Source: an uncultured Thermoguttaceae bacterium (GTDB lineage: Bacteria; Planctomycetota; Planctomycetia; Pirellulales; Thermoguttaceae). From it: 64,000 nt of DNA. The translations under genes were made by a program, and so were the position numbers. The DNA lies in NCBI GenBank assembly GCA_938084835.1, contig CALKER010000006.1, positions 248,001-312,000 of the forward strand, written 5' to 3'. How positions within the stretch are numbered: the stretch's first letter is position 1; each line of letters begins with the position of its first letter. Of the stretch, positions 37,167-46,947 are shown in pieces. A model generated the notes under the pieces. It saw nothing but the letters and a program-made list of their open reading frames with translations. It did no database searches and had not been told where the DNA came from.

Positions 37167-38048
37167 TCAAGAAGGTTTTACTCCGGCTTTACTCCCGCAA
37201 GCTTTCAAAAAGTCGGCATAAAGCTTTTCGGCAAGATGCCAGGTAATTTGCACCCGACGAATCCCGGTCGCACGCCCGGTGTGGACGTTCACATCAATCA
37301 TGCAGCCGTTAAGCCGGACGTCTTCCGTTGCCACGGTGAAGCTGGTAGGACGGAATGTGCGAGCTGTTAACAACACCTGATCGATACGTCGGCCAATGAT
37401 GCTTTCGTGGGGGCCGGTCATCCCCAAATCGCACTGGAAGGCGGTTCCGCCGGGGAGAATGGATTCGTCGGCAGTCGCCACGTGCGTGTGAGTTCCAAGC
37501 ACAGCGGTGACACGTCCGTCGAAACAACGGGCGATCAGCTGTTTTTCGCTCGTGGCTTCGGCATGAACATCCACAAGAACACAACGGACCTGCTCGGGAA
37601 GCGACGCGAGAATATTTTCGATGGCTTCGAAGGGGCAATTGGCAGGATTCATGAAGATTCGTCCCACAACACAGGTAACAGCGACGGGTGTGCGATCGAC
37701 GGCCTCTACAATTGTGTACGGCCGTCCCGGTGCCGTGTGGGGATAATTCGCAGGCCGGACAATGCGATCCGCCTGGTCAATGAATGCCAGGATCTCTTTC
37801 CGCCGATAAACATGGTCACCCATGGTCAAACAGTCCACGCCGGCGGCAAGCAATTCCTCGTAACACGACCGGGTCAGTCCGGAGCCTCCCGCAGCATTTT
37901 CCGCGTTGGCCACCACAAAGGAAAGATTTTCGAACAGTCGCAAGGCTGGGACTACTTTTTTCACAATTTCGCGGCCGGGCTGACCGACAATGTCCCCGAT
38001 GGCTAAAATCCGAAAGGCATTGAAAGGTGGAGTGGACGGAACAGACAT
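37167..38048 (-). CDS. ymdB: YmdB-type metallophosphodiesterase
   Basis: Family of cytosolic calcineurin-like phosphodiesterases (TIGR00282). Bacillus YmdB hydrolyses 2',3'- and 3',5'-cyclic nucleotides and affects RNase Y-dependent gene expression. Motifs visible: ILAIGDIVGQPGRE (first metal aspartate), VVANAENAAGGSGLT, CLTMGDHVYRRKEI, LVDVHAEATSEK and VLGTHTHVATAD. The protein has 293 residues from ATG 38048, of which about 11 precede the first strand; no ribosome-binding site distinguishes this from GTG 38093. The gene lies downstream of rny in the same orientation, 385 bases on, as in Firmicutes. Confidence 0.92.
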   Translation of the reverse strand: MSVPSTPPFNAFRILAIGDIVGQPGREIVKKVVPALRLFENLSFVVANAENAAGGSGLTRSCYEELLAAGVDCLTMGDHVYRRKEILAFIDQADRIVRPANYPHTAPGRPYTIVEAVDRTPVAVTCVVGRIFMNPANCPFEAIENILASLPEQVRCVLVDVHAEATSEKQLIARCFDGRVTAVLGTHTHVATADESILPGGTAFQCDLGMTGPHESIIGRRIDQVLLTARTFRPTSFTVATEDVRLNGCMIDVNVHTGRATGIRRVQITWHLAEKLYADFLKACGSKAGVKPS

Positions 38049-38433
38049 GGGTGGCCAAAACTTTTCGGTCTTTTCGCTTCCCTGTGGCACCAACTGGCTG
38101 GGTGGTTCAACCTCGGATTTTACACCCTCTACGAATCTAAGACGGCATGAATTTTTTCACTCGCCCCATCGACCTGGTTTATGGACGGCAGGGTATTCGC
38201 AACGCCGTGGGACTCACGATGGAGCCGGTCCCGATATGTTGTGGCACTTAAGCGAGGGCTGCAAAAGCGCACGTGTGGGAACCTCCGCCCGGCGAGGCAC
38301 CGACAGGTGTTTCCTCGGTTAGATCGGGGCTCGGCCGGCGCGACACAGAATCCTCAGTGCATAAAAAATCGGTTATTAATTCGAAAAAATTCCTTCTCCC
38401 ACAACTGAAGCGGAGCGCCGAGAGTGTGGATTT
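38049..38433. other. Spacer between rny and ymdB
   Basis: 385 bases, co-oriented flanking genes. No supported small gene and no T-tract hairpin, so transcriptional read-through from rny is possible. Confidence 0.45.
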
Positions 38434-40014
38434 CTATCGGGCAATTTCCGTGAAACGAATTTCTCGCAAGACGGTTACTTTAATTTCGCCCGGGTAGCTG
38501 AGCTCCGACTCGTATGCCTTGACGATGTCGCGGCAAATCTTTGCGGCCATTTCGTCCGTGGTGTCTTTTGCCCGAAGAATTACTCGCATCTCGCGGCCTG
38601 CCTGGATCGCGTAAGCTTGCTCCACACCTGGGAAGCGTATGGCAATTTGTTCTAGTTCTTCCATGCGTTTAAGGTAGCGTTCCAGAGTTTCGCGACGGGC
38701 TCCTGGCCGTGATGCACTACAGGCATCGGCTGCGGCCACAATGGCGGTGTAAGGACGTTCGGAAGTATAGGTTTCGTGATGACACGCGGCCGCGTGAACT
38801 ACCTCTTCGGCTTCGCCGTAGCGCTTAAGGAGTTCGGCTCCCACCTTTGGGTGGCCACCTTCAGCCTCGTGATCGGCTGACTTACCGATGTCGTGCAAAA
38901 GTCCGCATCGCCGCGCAAGGAGGCCATCCAGCCCCAGCTCCTCTGCGATCATTCCCGCAAGAAACGCGACTTCCACACAATGTCGGAGGACATTTTGGCT
39001 GTAACTTGTGCGAAAGTGCAGCCGCCCCAGCAGCCGAACAAGCTGGTCGTGCACATGCGTAATGCCCACTTCCTGGCAGGCCTCTTCACCGAGCTTCTTA
39101 ATATGCTCCTCAAGCTCCTGCCGTGTTTCCTCAACCACCTCTTCGATCCGAGCGGGGTGAATGCGGCCATCGGCAATCAATTTTACAAGCGCAAGTCGCG
39201 CCACCTCTCGCCGGACGGGATCAAAGGAGCTCACCACCACAACGCCGGGAGTATCATCAATGATGACATCCACGCCCGTGGCCTTTTCAAAAGCACGGAT
39301 GTTGCGCCCCTCCCGGCCGATGATGCGACCTTTCATTTCATCGTTAGGAATGTCCACCACACTGGTGGTTGCTTCGGCGGTATGTGCTGCCGCATAACGC
39401 TGTAAGGCAGAAAGGAGTATCTCTCGGGTCTTTTCCTGACAGGCCTCCGCCACGCGTTTTTCATGTCGATAGACAACAGCCGCGACCTCCTGCTGCAATT
39501 CTTGCTCTAACATTCCGAGGAGTCGCTTGGTAGCCTCCTCTTTGGTAAGATTTGAGATCTCATGGAGAGTCTGTCTTTGCAAGTCGATAAGTTTGGAAAG
39601 CTCTTCGGACCGGCGATTGCATTCCTGGATCTTTTCTGCCAACTTCCGCTGTGTATTTTCAATAATCCGCTCCTGCTTTCGCAGCTGTTCGCTTTGCTGA
39701 TCAAGAGCATCCTGGCGTTTGTCCAGGAGGCGTTCCCTTTGATGCAGGTCTTCGCGGATCTTTCTTAGTTCGGCCTCGGCTTCCTCCTTGTAGCGGAGCG
39801 CAAGCTCCTTCAGCTCAATTTCTGCCTCCCGCCGGCGACTCTCGGCTTCCTGTTCAGCGCGGGCGATGATCTCCCGGGCTTTGGCAATAGCTTCCTTTAG
39901 CCGGAGCCGGTCCCAAATTCGAATTGCCACGTACGTGACGACGGCACTAACTGCCCCAACCAACGCGAGTTGCAAATACTGATCCACAGCGGTTTCCCTC
40001 GATCCTCCAATCAT
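38434..40014 (-). CDS. rny: Ribonuclease Y
   Basis: Membrane-anchored endoribonuclease that starts mRNA decay. From ATG 40014 the 526 residues contain an N-terminal membrane helix ([19 protein letters not shown]), a long charged coiled coil (about 35-210), a KH RNA-binding domain ([17 protein letters not shown]) and an HD domain with [13 protein letters not shown] and the HHETY segment. Length and order match Bacillus Rny (520). GTG 39987 with GAGGG nine bases upstream is a good alternative start giving 517 residues; the frame also extends to TTG 40053. The ymdB-like gene follows in the same direction. Confidence 0.95.
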   Translation of the reverse strand: MIGGSRETAVDQYLQLALVGAVSAVVTYVAIRIWDRLRLKEAIAKAREIIARAEQEAESRRREAEIELKELALRYKEEAEAELRKIREDLHQRERLLDKRQDALDQQSEQLRKQERIIENTQRKLAEKIQECNRRSEELSKLIDLQRQTLHEISNLTKEEATKRLLGMLEQELQQEVAAVVYRHEKRVAEACQEKTREILLSALQRYAAAHTAEATTSVVDIPNDEMKGRIIGREGRNIRAFEKATGVDVIIDDTPGVVVVSSFDPVRREVARLALVKLIADGRIHPARIEEVVEETRQELEEHIKKLGEEACQEVGITHVHDQLVRLLGRLHFRTSYSQNVLRHCVEVAFLAGMIAEELGLDGLLARRCGLLHDIGKSADHEAEGGHPKVGAELLKRYGEAEEVVHAAACHHETYTSERPYTAIVAAADACSASRPGARRETLERYLKRMEELEQIAIRFPGVEQAYAIQAGREMRVILRAKDTTDEMAAKICRDIVKAYESELSYPGEIKVTVLREIRFTEIAR

Positions 40015-41565
40015 GGGGTCGTCGGTGGAAATCCGCCGGGTCGAGATCGACAAGCATCTGCCGAGAGTGAGCCCGAATTACCAGTCCGACCACAGCCACG
40101 GAGCTGAAGGCCCGAGCGTGAGCACAATCAAGATGGGATGCGCAAAGGCCGCAGACGGCTGGGGGAAATCCTCACAGAATGGTCGAGGCAAAAACTCCGG
40201 GAGCAGGCTTTTGTAAGCCTTATTGATCCCCTTCCTAACTGCGGCAGGTTGCACCAATCGTTCCAAGTGGCCCCCGAAGGCTCGAGGGCATTCTTTCTGC
40301 CCTTCTGCCTCCGAATATCGATAGCCACCAGAGCTCCAACGGAAGTGGGCAATGCCACCTGCCGGAGTTCCCCACCTTTTCCAAGCCCTCGAATGCCCCC
40401 CGACTGCCGGGTAAAAATCCCCCAAAGGCATAGGGAGGGCCTTCAAACGATTTTGGCACCTTCTTGGAGAGGTCGAGCCTCTCCTGTGCCAACCTATCAC
40501 AAGGAGTGATAGGCTGAGAATTAAAAGAATCGCAGCCGATATGCTTGCCACTATCGGGAAAGTCACGGGCTCACTAAATCCTCAGGCAGTGCTCTTTCCG
40601 GCAGAACTCCAACCGTTTCTAGCAAACATCAGCCCGACAACCTAATTGACCTCTATCTGCCGCGTTCGACGACCTAATTTCGCCTTAACCCGCAGTCGAA
40701 ATGAGGTATGAGACACAGCTAATCCTCAATCATACCGTTTCGCCGGCAATCTGCAACCTCGAAGAAATTAGTTTACTGTATCGGTCATATTAGTAATATT
40801 AAGTGAAAGTGGGGATTGAACCCCGTCCGCGGAAAATCCCGTGCCCGTAGGTCGGCCGGGATAGGGTAGTCAAACCAATTCTTATCTCTCGGATAAATTT
40901 GATGGGATGAGCGATTAAATAGGCCGTTTATGTCTCCAGAGGGGGCCAAATAATGGGGAAAAACCCATCCCACCAAAAAGGGGAACCGCATTCCAACGCG
41001 GTTCGAGGGATCCGATACGAGCCTTGGAAATCGGTCTTTCTCCTCTCGCACCCACCTTTCCTGGACGAAAAGCCCGCACCTTGGTCCGGAAGTTGCTCAC
41101 CGTGGCCTGGGCGACGGCAAAATGACACGCAGCTTCCTAATGGCCAGCAGACCACAAATTATTGGATGCTAGCCTAGCTCATTCCAGATTCAGCTGAATC
41201 GTCATACCCGGGTGTAGCCACGTTGGCCCGTTGAGTTCCAGAAGAATAAGCTCCCCGACTAGCCAGGGACCATGGGAGGGGCACGTCAGGCCGCCTTGCA
41301 TGTTAGCCTCCTCAGCCGGATGTGATTTGCAGCAGTGGCTCTGCCTGATCGGTGTGCGTTTTCTAGGTCACCGGGACTCTATGGTTAGAGATTGAGCCTC
41401 CACGGAAGCCACACTTCGGCTTTGTTCACTCCGGGTACTTCGGCAACGGCCAGAGCACTAATCGCGTACAGGGCTCTTGTAATCCAAGAACCCGGGAGTA
41501 TGCTGAAGCGGTGAATGGTTTGGCACGCTGGGCGCGCATAGTTAGCACCACCGGGAGGCTGAAAA
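40015..41565. other. 1.55 kb spacer, possible decayed membrane-protein gene
   Basis: No intact supported gene. On the minus strand, GTG 40566 opens a frame with a convincing membrane helix (ASISAAILLILSLSLLVIGW) that then becomes low-quality sequence to 40078. The alternative frames 40235-40492 and 40128-40358 look slightly more protein-like afterwards. This may be a frameshifted remnant, but the evidence is thin. Confidence 0.35.
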
Positions 41566-43899
41566 ATGGGTCTAAATAATTTCGCATTGACGACGCTTGA
41601 TGCAGTGGTGTTTGCATGCTACTTGCTGGCCGTTGTCGTCTTCGCCACCTATATGTCGCGGCGGGAGAGGACTTCTGAGGACTATTTCTTGGCCGGCCGA
41701 GGTCTAACGTGGTTCCTCATTGGGATTTCTTTAATTGCCTCGAATATTTCCACGGAACATTTCGTTGGGATGGCGGGTGCTGGGTTCAGCACAGGTCTTG
41801 CCATTGCCTGTTATGAATGGACCGCCGCTGTTGCGATTGTAATTGTCGGGTTATTTTTATTGCCGCGGTTCCTTGCGCGAGGAATTTATACGATTCCTCA
41901 ATTTTTGGAATTTCGCTACAGCCCTGGTGCCCGGGGAGTGATGGCCTTCTATATGATGGCGGCCTACATATTTGTGATCATCTCCGCGGTCCTGTACGCC
42001 GGGGCATTGGGCCTGGATACCATCTTCGGGGAGTCCGTGAGGCAATTGTTTAGAGAAACTCCTTGGTTACAACAGTTGGGGGTGGAGAACTGGTTGGGAA
42101 GCGGATGGGTCATTGTAGCGGCAGTGTGGTTTATCGGGCTTCTTGCAGGCTTTTATACGGTATGGGGCGGGTTGAAGGCAGTGGTATGGGCTGATCTCAT
42201 CAACGGGCTGGCTCTCATTTTGGGTGGCTGTTTAATCACAGTTTTGGCTTTTTCGAGTTTGGTAACACAACTGGGTGGCGGAGATGTGGTTCACGGGATC
42301 CAGGAGTTTTTCGCCCGCGCTGGTGACAAGCTTTCCGCAGTCAAGCCGTGGAATCACCCTGAGGTACCTTGGATTGCCGTGTTTATTGGGGGGTTGTGGA
42401 TTCCGCAGTTTTTCTATTGGGGCTTAAACCAGTTCATTACGCAGCGGGCGTTAGGAGCCAGAAGCGTCGCACAGGGGCAAAAGGGGATGGTCTTGGCGGC
42501 CTTTTTAAAGATCCTGATGCCGTTTATCATCATCTTTCCCGGTATCGTGGCTTTTGAGCTTTACAGCGCTCAAATACGCGAAGCCGACCGGGCTTTTCCC
42601 CATTTGGTGCGAACCATTTTGGGGCCGGGCTTACGAGGATTGATGCTAGCGGCTATGTTGGGAGCGGTAATGAGCTCGCTTGATTCCATGCTCAACTCCG
42701 CATCCACAATTGTCACTGTGGACCTGTACAAACGGTATTTGAACCCGAGGGCAGCCGATCGAACACTCATTCGGCTGGGCCGAATTTTAACGGCACTGTT
42801 TGTCTTGATCGCCTGTTTATGGGCACCTCAGCTCGGTTGGATTGCCGGCGGCAAAGGGGTGTTCGACTATATTCAAAGGACTTGGGGATTCATCACCCCG
42901 GCGGTGGTGACCGTGTTTTTCTTCGGTCTAAGTTTTGGGCGAGTCAGCGCCCAGGCTGCTGTGGGAGCGCTGCTTCTTGGGCCAACTTTTTACATGTGGT
43001 GCCTCAAGGCCATGCCGGAGGTCGCCTTCCTTCATCACATGGCGTTTACCTTTGTCGTGCTCAGCTTGTACATCCTGGGCGTGAGTTTGTTAAGTCCGAT
43101 TCGTGATGAAGAATTGAAGGGTGCCATCGCCGGCATTCCAAGTGAGGTGCCCTCACCCTGGGCCGTGGCGGAACGTCCCCGAGGCCTGTGGCGGGCCTTT
43201 CTTATCCCCATTGTCACTGTGATTTTGGGAACCTATTGGATGAGCATGGCGCTGTTTGATTTCTCCTGGAGGATCCTGGTCTCTATTTTCCATAATTTGC
43301 AGATGGAAAACGTGCCCGAGTGGTTACCCTTCGTCACAACTTTCGTTCCCGTGGCCGTGTACGCAATCGTGACCTTGTGGTTGATGCATCTACCTTTCCC
43401 ACAAGTGCGGTATGTCTTGCCGAAAGGGCAGCGGGCGCCCCGTTGGATGCTTCGGGTGCTTTGGGCCGTGCTCGGGAGCCTGGTGTTGTCCGTACTAGTA
43501 GGCGTGCACGTGTACCTGTTTGCGATCCTTGGATTACGGCCTACCTCCGCCTCGGCTGTGAGTGATTGGGAGTTTTATCAGCGGCTTTGGGATACGAAAG
43601 TTGTTGTCAGCATTCCGCTCATTATGCCGATGCAAGCGGCGGCTGAGCAATTGATCCCGCTGGGACACTTAAAGCTCGGACTTGCCACTTTGGAGCTCGA
43701 ACTTGCTCCACTCCTTTGGGCGGCAGTTGTAGGCGTAATCATTTTCCTCGCGTGTGTGGTGTTGTGGGCGATTAGTTCCCGTCCTGGGGTAGCCGTGAAA
43801 CCGGAAGTAACCATCGATCTTTCCCCGAGCCGCGGCGCCAAACTGGCAGGGATAGTGGTCATTTTACTGGTAATCCTTGTATACTATCGCTTCTTTTAA
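41566..43899 (+). CDS. Sodium/solute symporter (SSS family) with extended C-terminus
   Basis: Polytopic membrane protein of 777 residues in the SSS/SLC5 family (SGLT-like), coupling sodium entry to uptake of sugars, amino acids or similar solutes. Features: RRERTSEDYFLAGRGLTWF early cytoplasmic motif, SLIASNISTEHFVGMAGAG (first helix break), YTIPQFLEFRYSPGARG, and LAAMLGAVMSSLDSMLNSAST, where the serines of helix 8 form the second sodium site in relatives. The family core ends near residue 510; a further 270 residues hold about four more membrane helices not found in small family members. ATG 41566 has GGGAGG eight bases upstream. Substrate unknown. Confidence 0.92.
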   Translation: MGLNNFALTTLDAVVFACYLLAVVVFATYMSRRERTSEDYFLAGRGLTWFLIGISLIASNISTEHFVGMAGAGFSTGLAIACYEWTAAVAIVIVGLFLLPRFLARGIYTIPQFLEFRYSPGARGVMAFYMMAAYIFVIISAVLYAGALGLDTIFGESVRQLFRETPWLQQLGVENWLGSGWVIVAAVWFIGLLAGFYTVWGGLKAVVWADLINGLALILGGCLITVLAFSSLVTQLGGGDVVHGIQEFFARAGDKLSAVKPWNHPEVPWIAVFIGGLWIPQFFYWGLNQFITQRALGARSVAQGQKGMVLAAFLKILMPFIIIFPGIVAFELYSAQIREADRAFPHLVRTILGPGLRGLMLAAMLGAVMSSLDSMLNSASTIVTVDLYKRYLNPRAADRTLIRLGRILTALFVLIACLWAPQLGWIAGGKGVFDYIQRTWGFITPAVVTVFFFGLSFGRVSAQAAVGALLLGPTFYMWCLKAMPEVAFLHHMAFTFVVLSLYILGVSLLSPIRDEELKGAIAGIPSEVPSPWAVAERPRGLWRAFLIPIVTVILGTYWMSMALFDFSWRILVSIFHNLQMENVPEWLPFVTTFVPVAVYAIVTLWLMHLPFPQVRYVLPKGQRAPRWMLRVLWAVLGSLVLSVLVGVHVYLFAILGLRPTSASAVSDWEFYQRLWDTKVVVSIPLIMPMQAAAEQLIPLGHLKLGLATLELELAPLLWAAVVGVIIFLACVVLWAISSRPGVAVKPEVTIDLSPSRGAKLAGIVVILLVILVYYRFF

Positions 43900-44340
43900 G
43901 GTAATTTTCCGCAAGAGGCTTCTGGCGGGTGCTTACTTGCCTTGGGAGAGCCACGAGCAGAACTGCGTGTTTGTTAAGGTAAATGTACGCTTTTTCCAAA
44001 CCGCTGCGCCGCATCAATTAAGGAAGGGTAGGGTGTGTACGTTGTAAGTCAACGCCTCGAAAAATTCTGTAGAAAGCCCACCTAACGAATTGTTGCCACG
44101 ATATGACGTTCTTCCGCTGCGATCGGTGGCAACTGTTGCTTCGGCTCTTGCGTTTTCCCGAGGAATAGAGGGGCTTTGAGTGGAAGGCCATTTACCTTTA
44201 CTTGTTGCCTAAGTGAAGGGGAGGGGCATTGTAGCTCTGCAGTTTTTCGGTGCGGCGTCCGAATCGATTTCGGAAGTTGGCCTTTTGTTCCCGCCTTTTG
44301 ATGCCGAGCAATACACGGAGTTGAAAGCAGCCGGCAGGTT
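43900..44340. other. Convergent spacer, nothing recognised
   Basis: 441 bases. The minus frame 44082-44348 overlaps the HD gene stop with GTG but is unlike any protein I know. No clear terminator. Confidence 0.5.
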
Positions 44341-45687
44341 TTATTCACTTGCTTCTGTCTCCTCGATCGCTTTCCAGATGAGGTCGTGAAGGTGCGGAAG
44401 TGTGGCTAAACGAGGTGCGATTTTTTGCTCGGCAAAGATGCGAACGCGTTTGACGTAGTCATCAAATTGCTTTTCTGCCAGCGTACGAACCACCGGTGAG
44501 ACATCTCCTAGAGGCCGGTAACGGTCTTCTTTCGGGAAGTAGACGTCTACAGCAAACTCTACTTCGCGTTTGACTGGTGGTGCATCGATCAAGATGGTGT
44601 GCTCGTTGATGAAAGAGCCCAAGGCCCTAGCGAAAATTTCTGCGAGGGTGGCGCTGCAATGGACGAGCCAACGATACCGCCGGCCAGCTAGGCGACGATA
44701 AATTTCGCCGTGTTCGAAGAAACTGTATTGGGCCACCCGCTTGTACAACGCTCGCGTGGGACCGAAAAGCCCGTTAAGGAGCCCTTCTGCCGGTGTTCCA
44801 CTACTGCAACGAAGCAGCTGGGCGATAACCTCCGCCTCTGTCAAGCGGAAAACCTCCCTGAGATTGAGCCTTTGGCGGAGGAGGTAGATCGCCCGCTGAA
44901 GCATGGCCGTGGCAGCACGCACCGCGTGGTGCCAGTAGACCTCGCTGAACATGACATAACGGGCAAACACGAGAAGTTCGGCCGCAGTTTTGCCCTTGTC
45001 CGTAATAGCTAGTCCGTCGCCAGCGGCATTCAGGCATAGACTGCCGATTAGCCGCTCCAGATCGAAATGTCTGCCGTAGGGTACCCCTGCATGAAGACTG
45101 TCGCGAAACAGATAGTCCATTTTGTCTACATCAACCGGTCCGGAGAGCATACTCGCCGCCAGTTTTTTCCCGGGGGACGCGGCACGACCCGATATTACCG
45201 CGAGCACTTCCCTAGGGGAAGTGTCCCAGTCGCTGGCAAGGAGTTCCGCAAGGGGCGAGGCTTCTAAGAATTCGCGGGCCAATTCCTCGTGAGGGGGGAT
45301 TTCCGGAAGCTCTAAGTCCTCGATGGGATGGCAAAAAGGCCAGTGGCCCACGTCATGCAGCAAAGCTGCCAGGATAAAAAGCTCGGCCTCGTTTGCGGAA
45401 ATCGTGGTGGCAAACCGAGGGTCATGAGCCAGACGTTTGGTCGTAAGCAGGGCAAGACGATAAACTCCCAAGGAATGTTCGAATCGCGTGTGGAGGGCTG
45501 CGGGGTAAACCAGAGAGACAAGACCCAGTTGCGTGATCCGGATAAGCCGGCGAAATGCCGCTGTGTCGATGATCCGACGTACGCGTTCCGTCAAAGGTAC
45601 ATCAAGCTCGGGCGGGATCCGCACAAGCTGCCGTCGGCTATCAAGGCCCACGATTTCTGGAATGGCAAGGATTTCCCTGCGGCTCAT
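44341..45687 (-). CDS. HD-domain phosphohydrolase (dGTPase/SAMHD1-like)
   Basis: Cytosolic metal-dependent phosphohydrolase of 448 residues. HD residues visible: histidine in HTRFEHSLGVYRLA, HD in LLHDVGHWPFCHPIED and the last aspartate in VDVDKMDYLFRDSLHAG. The arrangement RRIIDTAAFRRLIRITQLG...YPAALHTRFEHSLG is shared with SAMHD1-like and dGTPase-like proteins that act on deoxynucleoside triphosphates. Substrate is inferred only from the family. It follows the prepilin-peptidase-like gene by 37 bases in the same direction, so the two probably form an operon. The ribosome-binding site before ATG 45687 is weak. Confidence 0.9.
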   Translation of the reverse strand: MSRREILAIPEIVGLDSRRQLVRIPPELDVPLTERVRRIIDTAAFRRLIRITQLGLVSLVYPAALHTRFEHSLGVYRLALLTTKRLAHDPRFATTISANEAELFILAALLHDVGHWPFCHPIEDLELPEIPPHEELAREFLEASPLAELLASDWDTSPREVLAVISGRAASPGKKLAASMLSGPVDVDKMDYLFRDSLHAGVPYGRHFDLERLIGSLCLNAAGDGLAITDKGKTAAELLVFARYVMFSEVYWHHAVRAATAMLQRAIYLLRQRLNLREVFRLTEAEVIAQLLRCSSGTPAEGLLNGLFGPTRALYKRVAQYSFFEHGEIYRRLAGRRYRWLVHCSATLAEIFARALGSFINEHTILIDAPPVKREVEFAVDVYFPKEDRYRPLGDVSPVVRTLAEKQFDDYVKRVRIFAEQKIAPRLATLPHLHDLIWKAIEETEASE

Positions 45688-45724
45688 AAACCTGGCCGAG
45701 GCATTTCAAGCCGATCTTCTTACT

Positions 45725-46600
45725 TTACCAAAACAGTGCTACTGCAACGACGCCTACGAGCAGCCAGGCGATGAGTGGGACCCGGCCCAACGTAGGAGTC
45801 CATGGAACCAGCGTCTGCGTCAGCACAAATACGGCAATGGCTCCCGCACCCACCACTAAAGTTCGCGGTGCGCCCAGGAGAAGCCCCGTGCAGTACATGG
45901 CCGGAGTAAAGCCCCGTCGCGATTCCGGCCCCCATGACCAAGCTGCCAAAAAAACCACAAAGGCGGAAGCCACAAGGCTTGCCCCTGCCAAAAAAATTGC
46001 CTCGATCGGATCCGGACTTCGAAAAACACCGAACTCCGGCAACCACGGGAGGACAAGCCAAAGCAGTAATCCAAGAACAACCGCCGGAAGAAACAATGTA
46101 AAAGGAATGCGTTGACTCTCCATGGCGATCACCGTAGCCGCAAGCAATGTCCACAGCAATACCGATAGTTGAAAGGTTCGCATTATGATTAATAGCCGAG
46201 GAGGAGAATCTGCTGCGGGCTTTGTGGCCGTGGTGTCGCCCAGAGCTTCTGCGAGGCTCCATGTCGGAGGCCACGATAAGTGCGGCAAATCCCGGCCGGG
46301 AAGAGAGCTTGCCCAAAATACTGCGGTAAGAAGAATCGCACTGAGAGCTTCCACAACGGGATAACGCATCGAAATGGGCTGACGGCAATCCCGGCACCGG
46401 CCCCGCAACATAAACCAGCTGAGTATTGGGATGTTGTCATACCAGCGAATGGCGCTTTCACAAAACGGGCAATGGGAGGGAGGGTAGACAATGCTTTTAC
46501 GTTGAGGAAGCCGATGAATCACCACGTTGAGGAAACTTCCCACCACTGCTCCCAAGCAAAAAATCCATAGGAGAAGAAAAAGCCATAAGATTTGGCTCAT
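45725..46600 (-). CDS. Prepilin peptidase (A24)-like membrane protein lacking the usual catalytic aspartates
   Basis: Membrane protein of 291 residues. The N-terminal part is clearly PilD-like: GAVVGSFLNVVIHRLPQRKS, then the zinc-type pair CPFC and CRDC and MRYPVVEALSA. In PilD this region carries the N-methyltransferase activity. In the peptidase part the usual I-D-x-D-x-x-x-x-P stretch reads TVIAMESQRIP, so the first catalytic aspartate is alanine and the other acid is glutamate. No GxGD motif is present. Six or seven membrane helices are visible. ATG 46600 has GGAGGAG at about six bases. It may have only a methyltransferase-type role or an altered active site; the HD gene follows in the same operon. 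Confidence 0.82.
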   Translation of the reverse strand: MSQILWLFLLLWIFCLGAVVGSFLNVVIHRLPQRKSIVYPPSHCPFCESAIRWYDNIPILSWFMLRGRCRDCRQPISMRYPVVEALSAILLTAVFWASSLPGRDLPHLSWPPTWSLAEALGDTTATKPAADSPPRLLIIMRTFQLSVLLWTLLAATVIAMESQRIPFTLFLPAVVLGLLLWLVLPWLPEFGVFRSPDPIEAIFLAGASLVASAFVVFLAAWSWGPESRRGFTPAMYCTGLLLGAPRTLVVGAGAIAVFVLTQTLVPWTPTLGRVPLIAWLLVGVVAVALFW

Positions 46601-46947
46601 CGGTCTCCTCCATTGCCGGGAACCTCTTCATGCTTATGGCGCCCTCATCGGCAGCAAGGTGCTGGAGCGATGGGCTGGCCGCCTTTCTCCAAGAAGCGAA
46701 CTTATTACCTCATGGTTACGGGCTAGGTTACCGCTTGTGTCGCGCAAATTCCAGGGAGATCGGGAATCGCTCCCGAAAAGTTGGATATTGACAGGCTCTT
46801 TCCCTAGCGCCGCTCCGCCGCCCTGGTTAACGGGCGTTGGGAATTGGGGAATGAGGCGTGGAATACTCCAAGGAATTCTGTTTTTGACTTGTTGCCTGAG
46901 GTGCCGCGCGTTTTACTTTGGGTTGTGTGAACTCTTTACTCGATGAT
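46601..46947. other. Spacer, nothing recognised
   Basis: 347 bases between co-oriented genes. The plus frames here are shadows of non-coding sequence. Confidence 0.45.
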
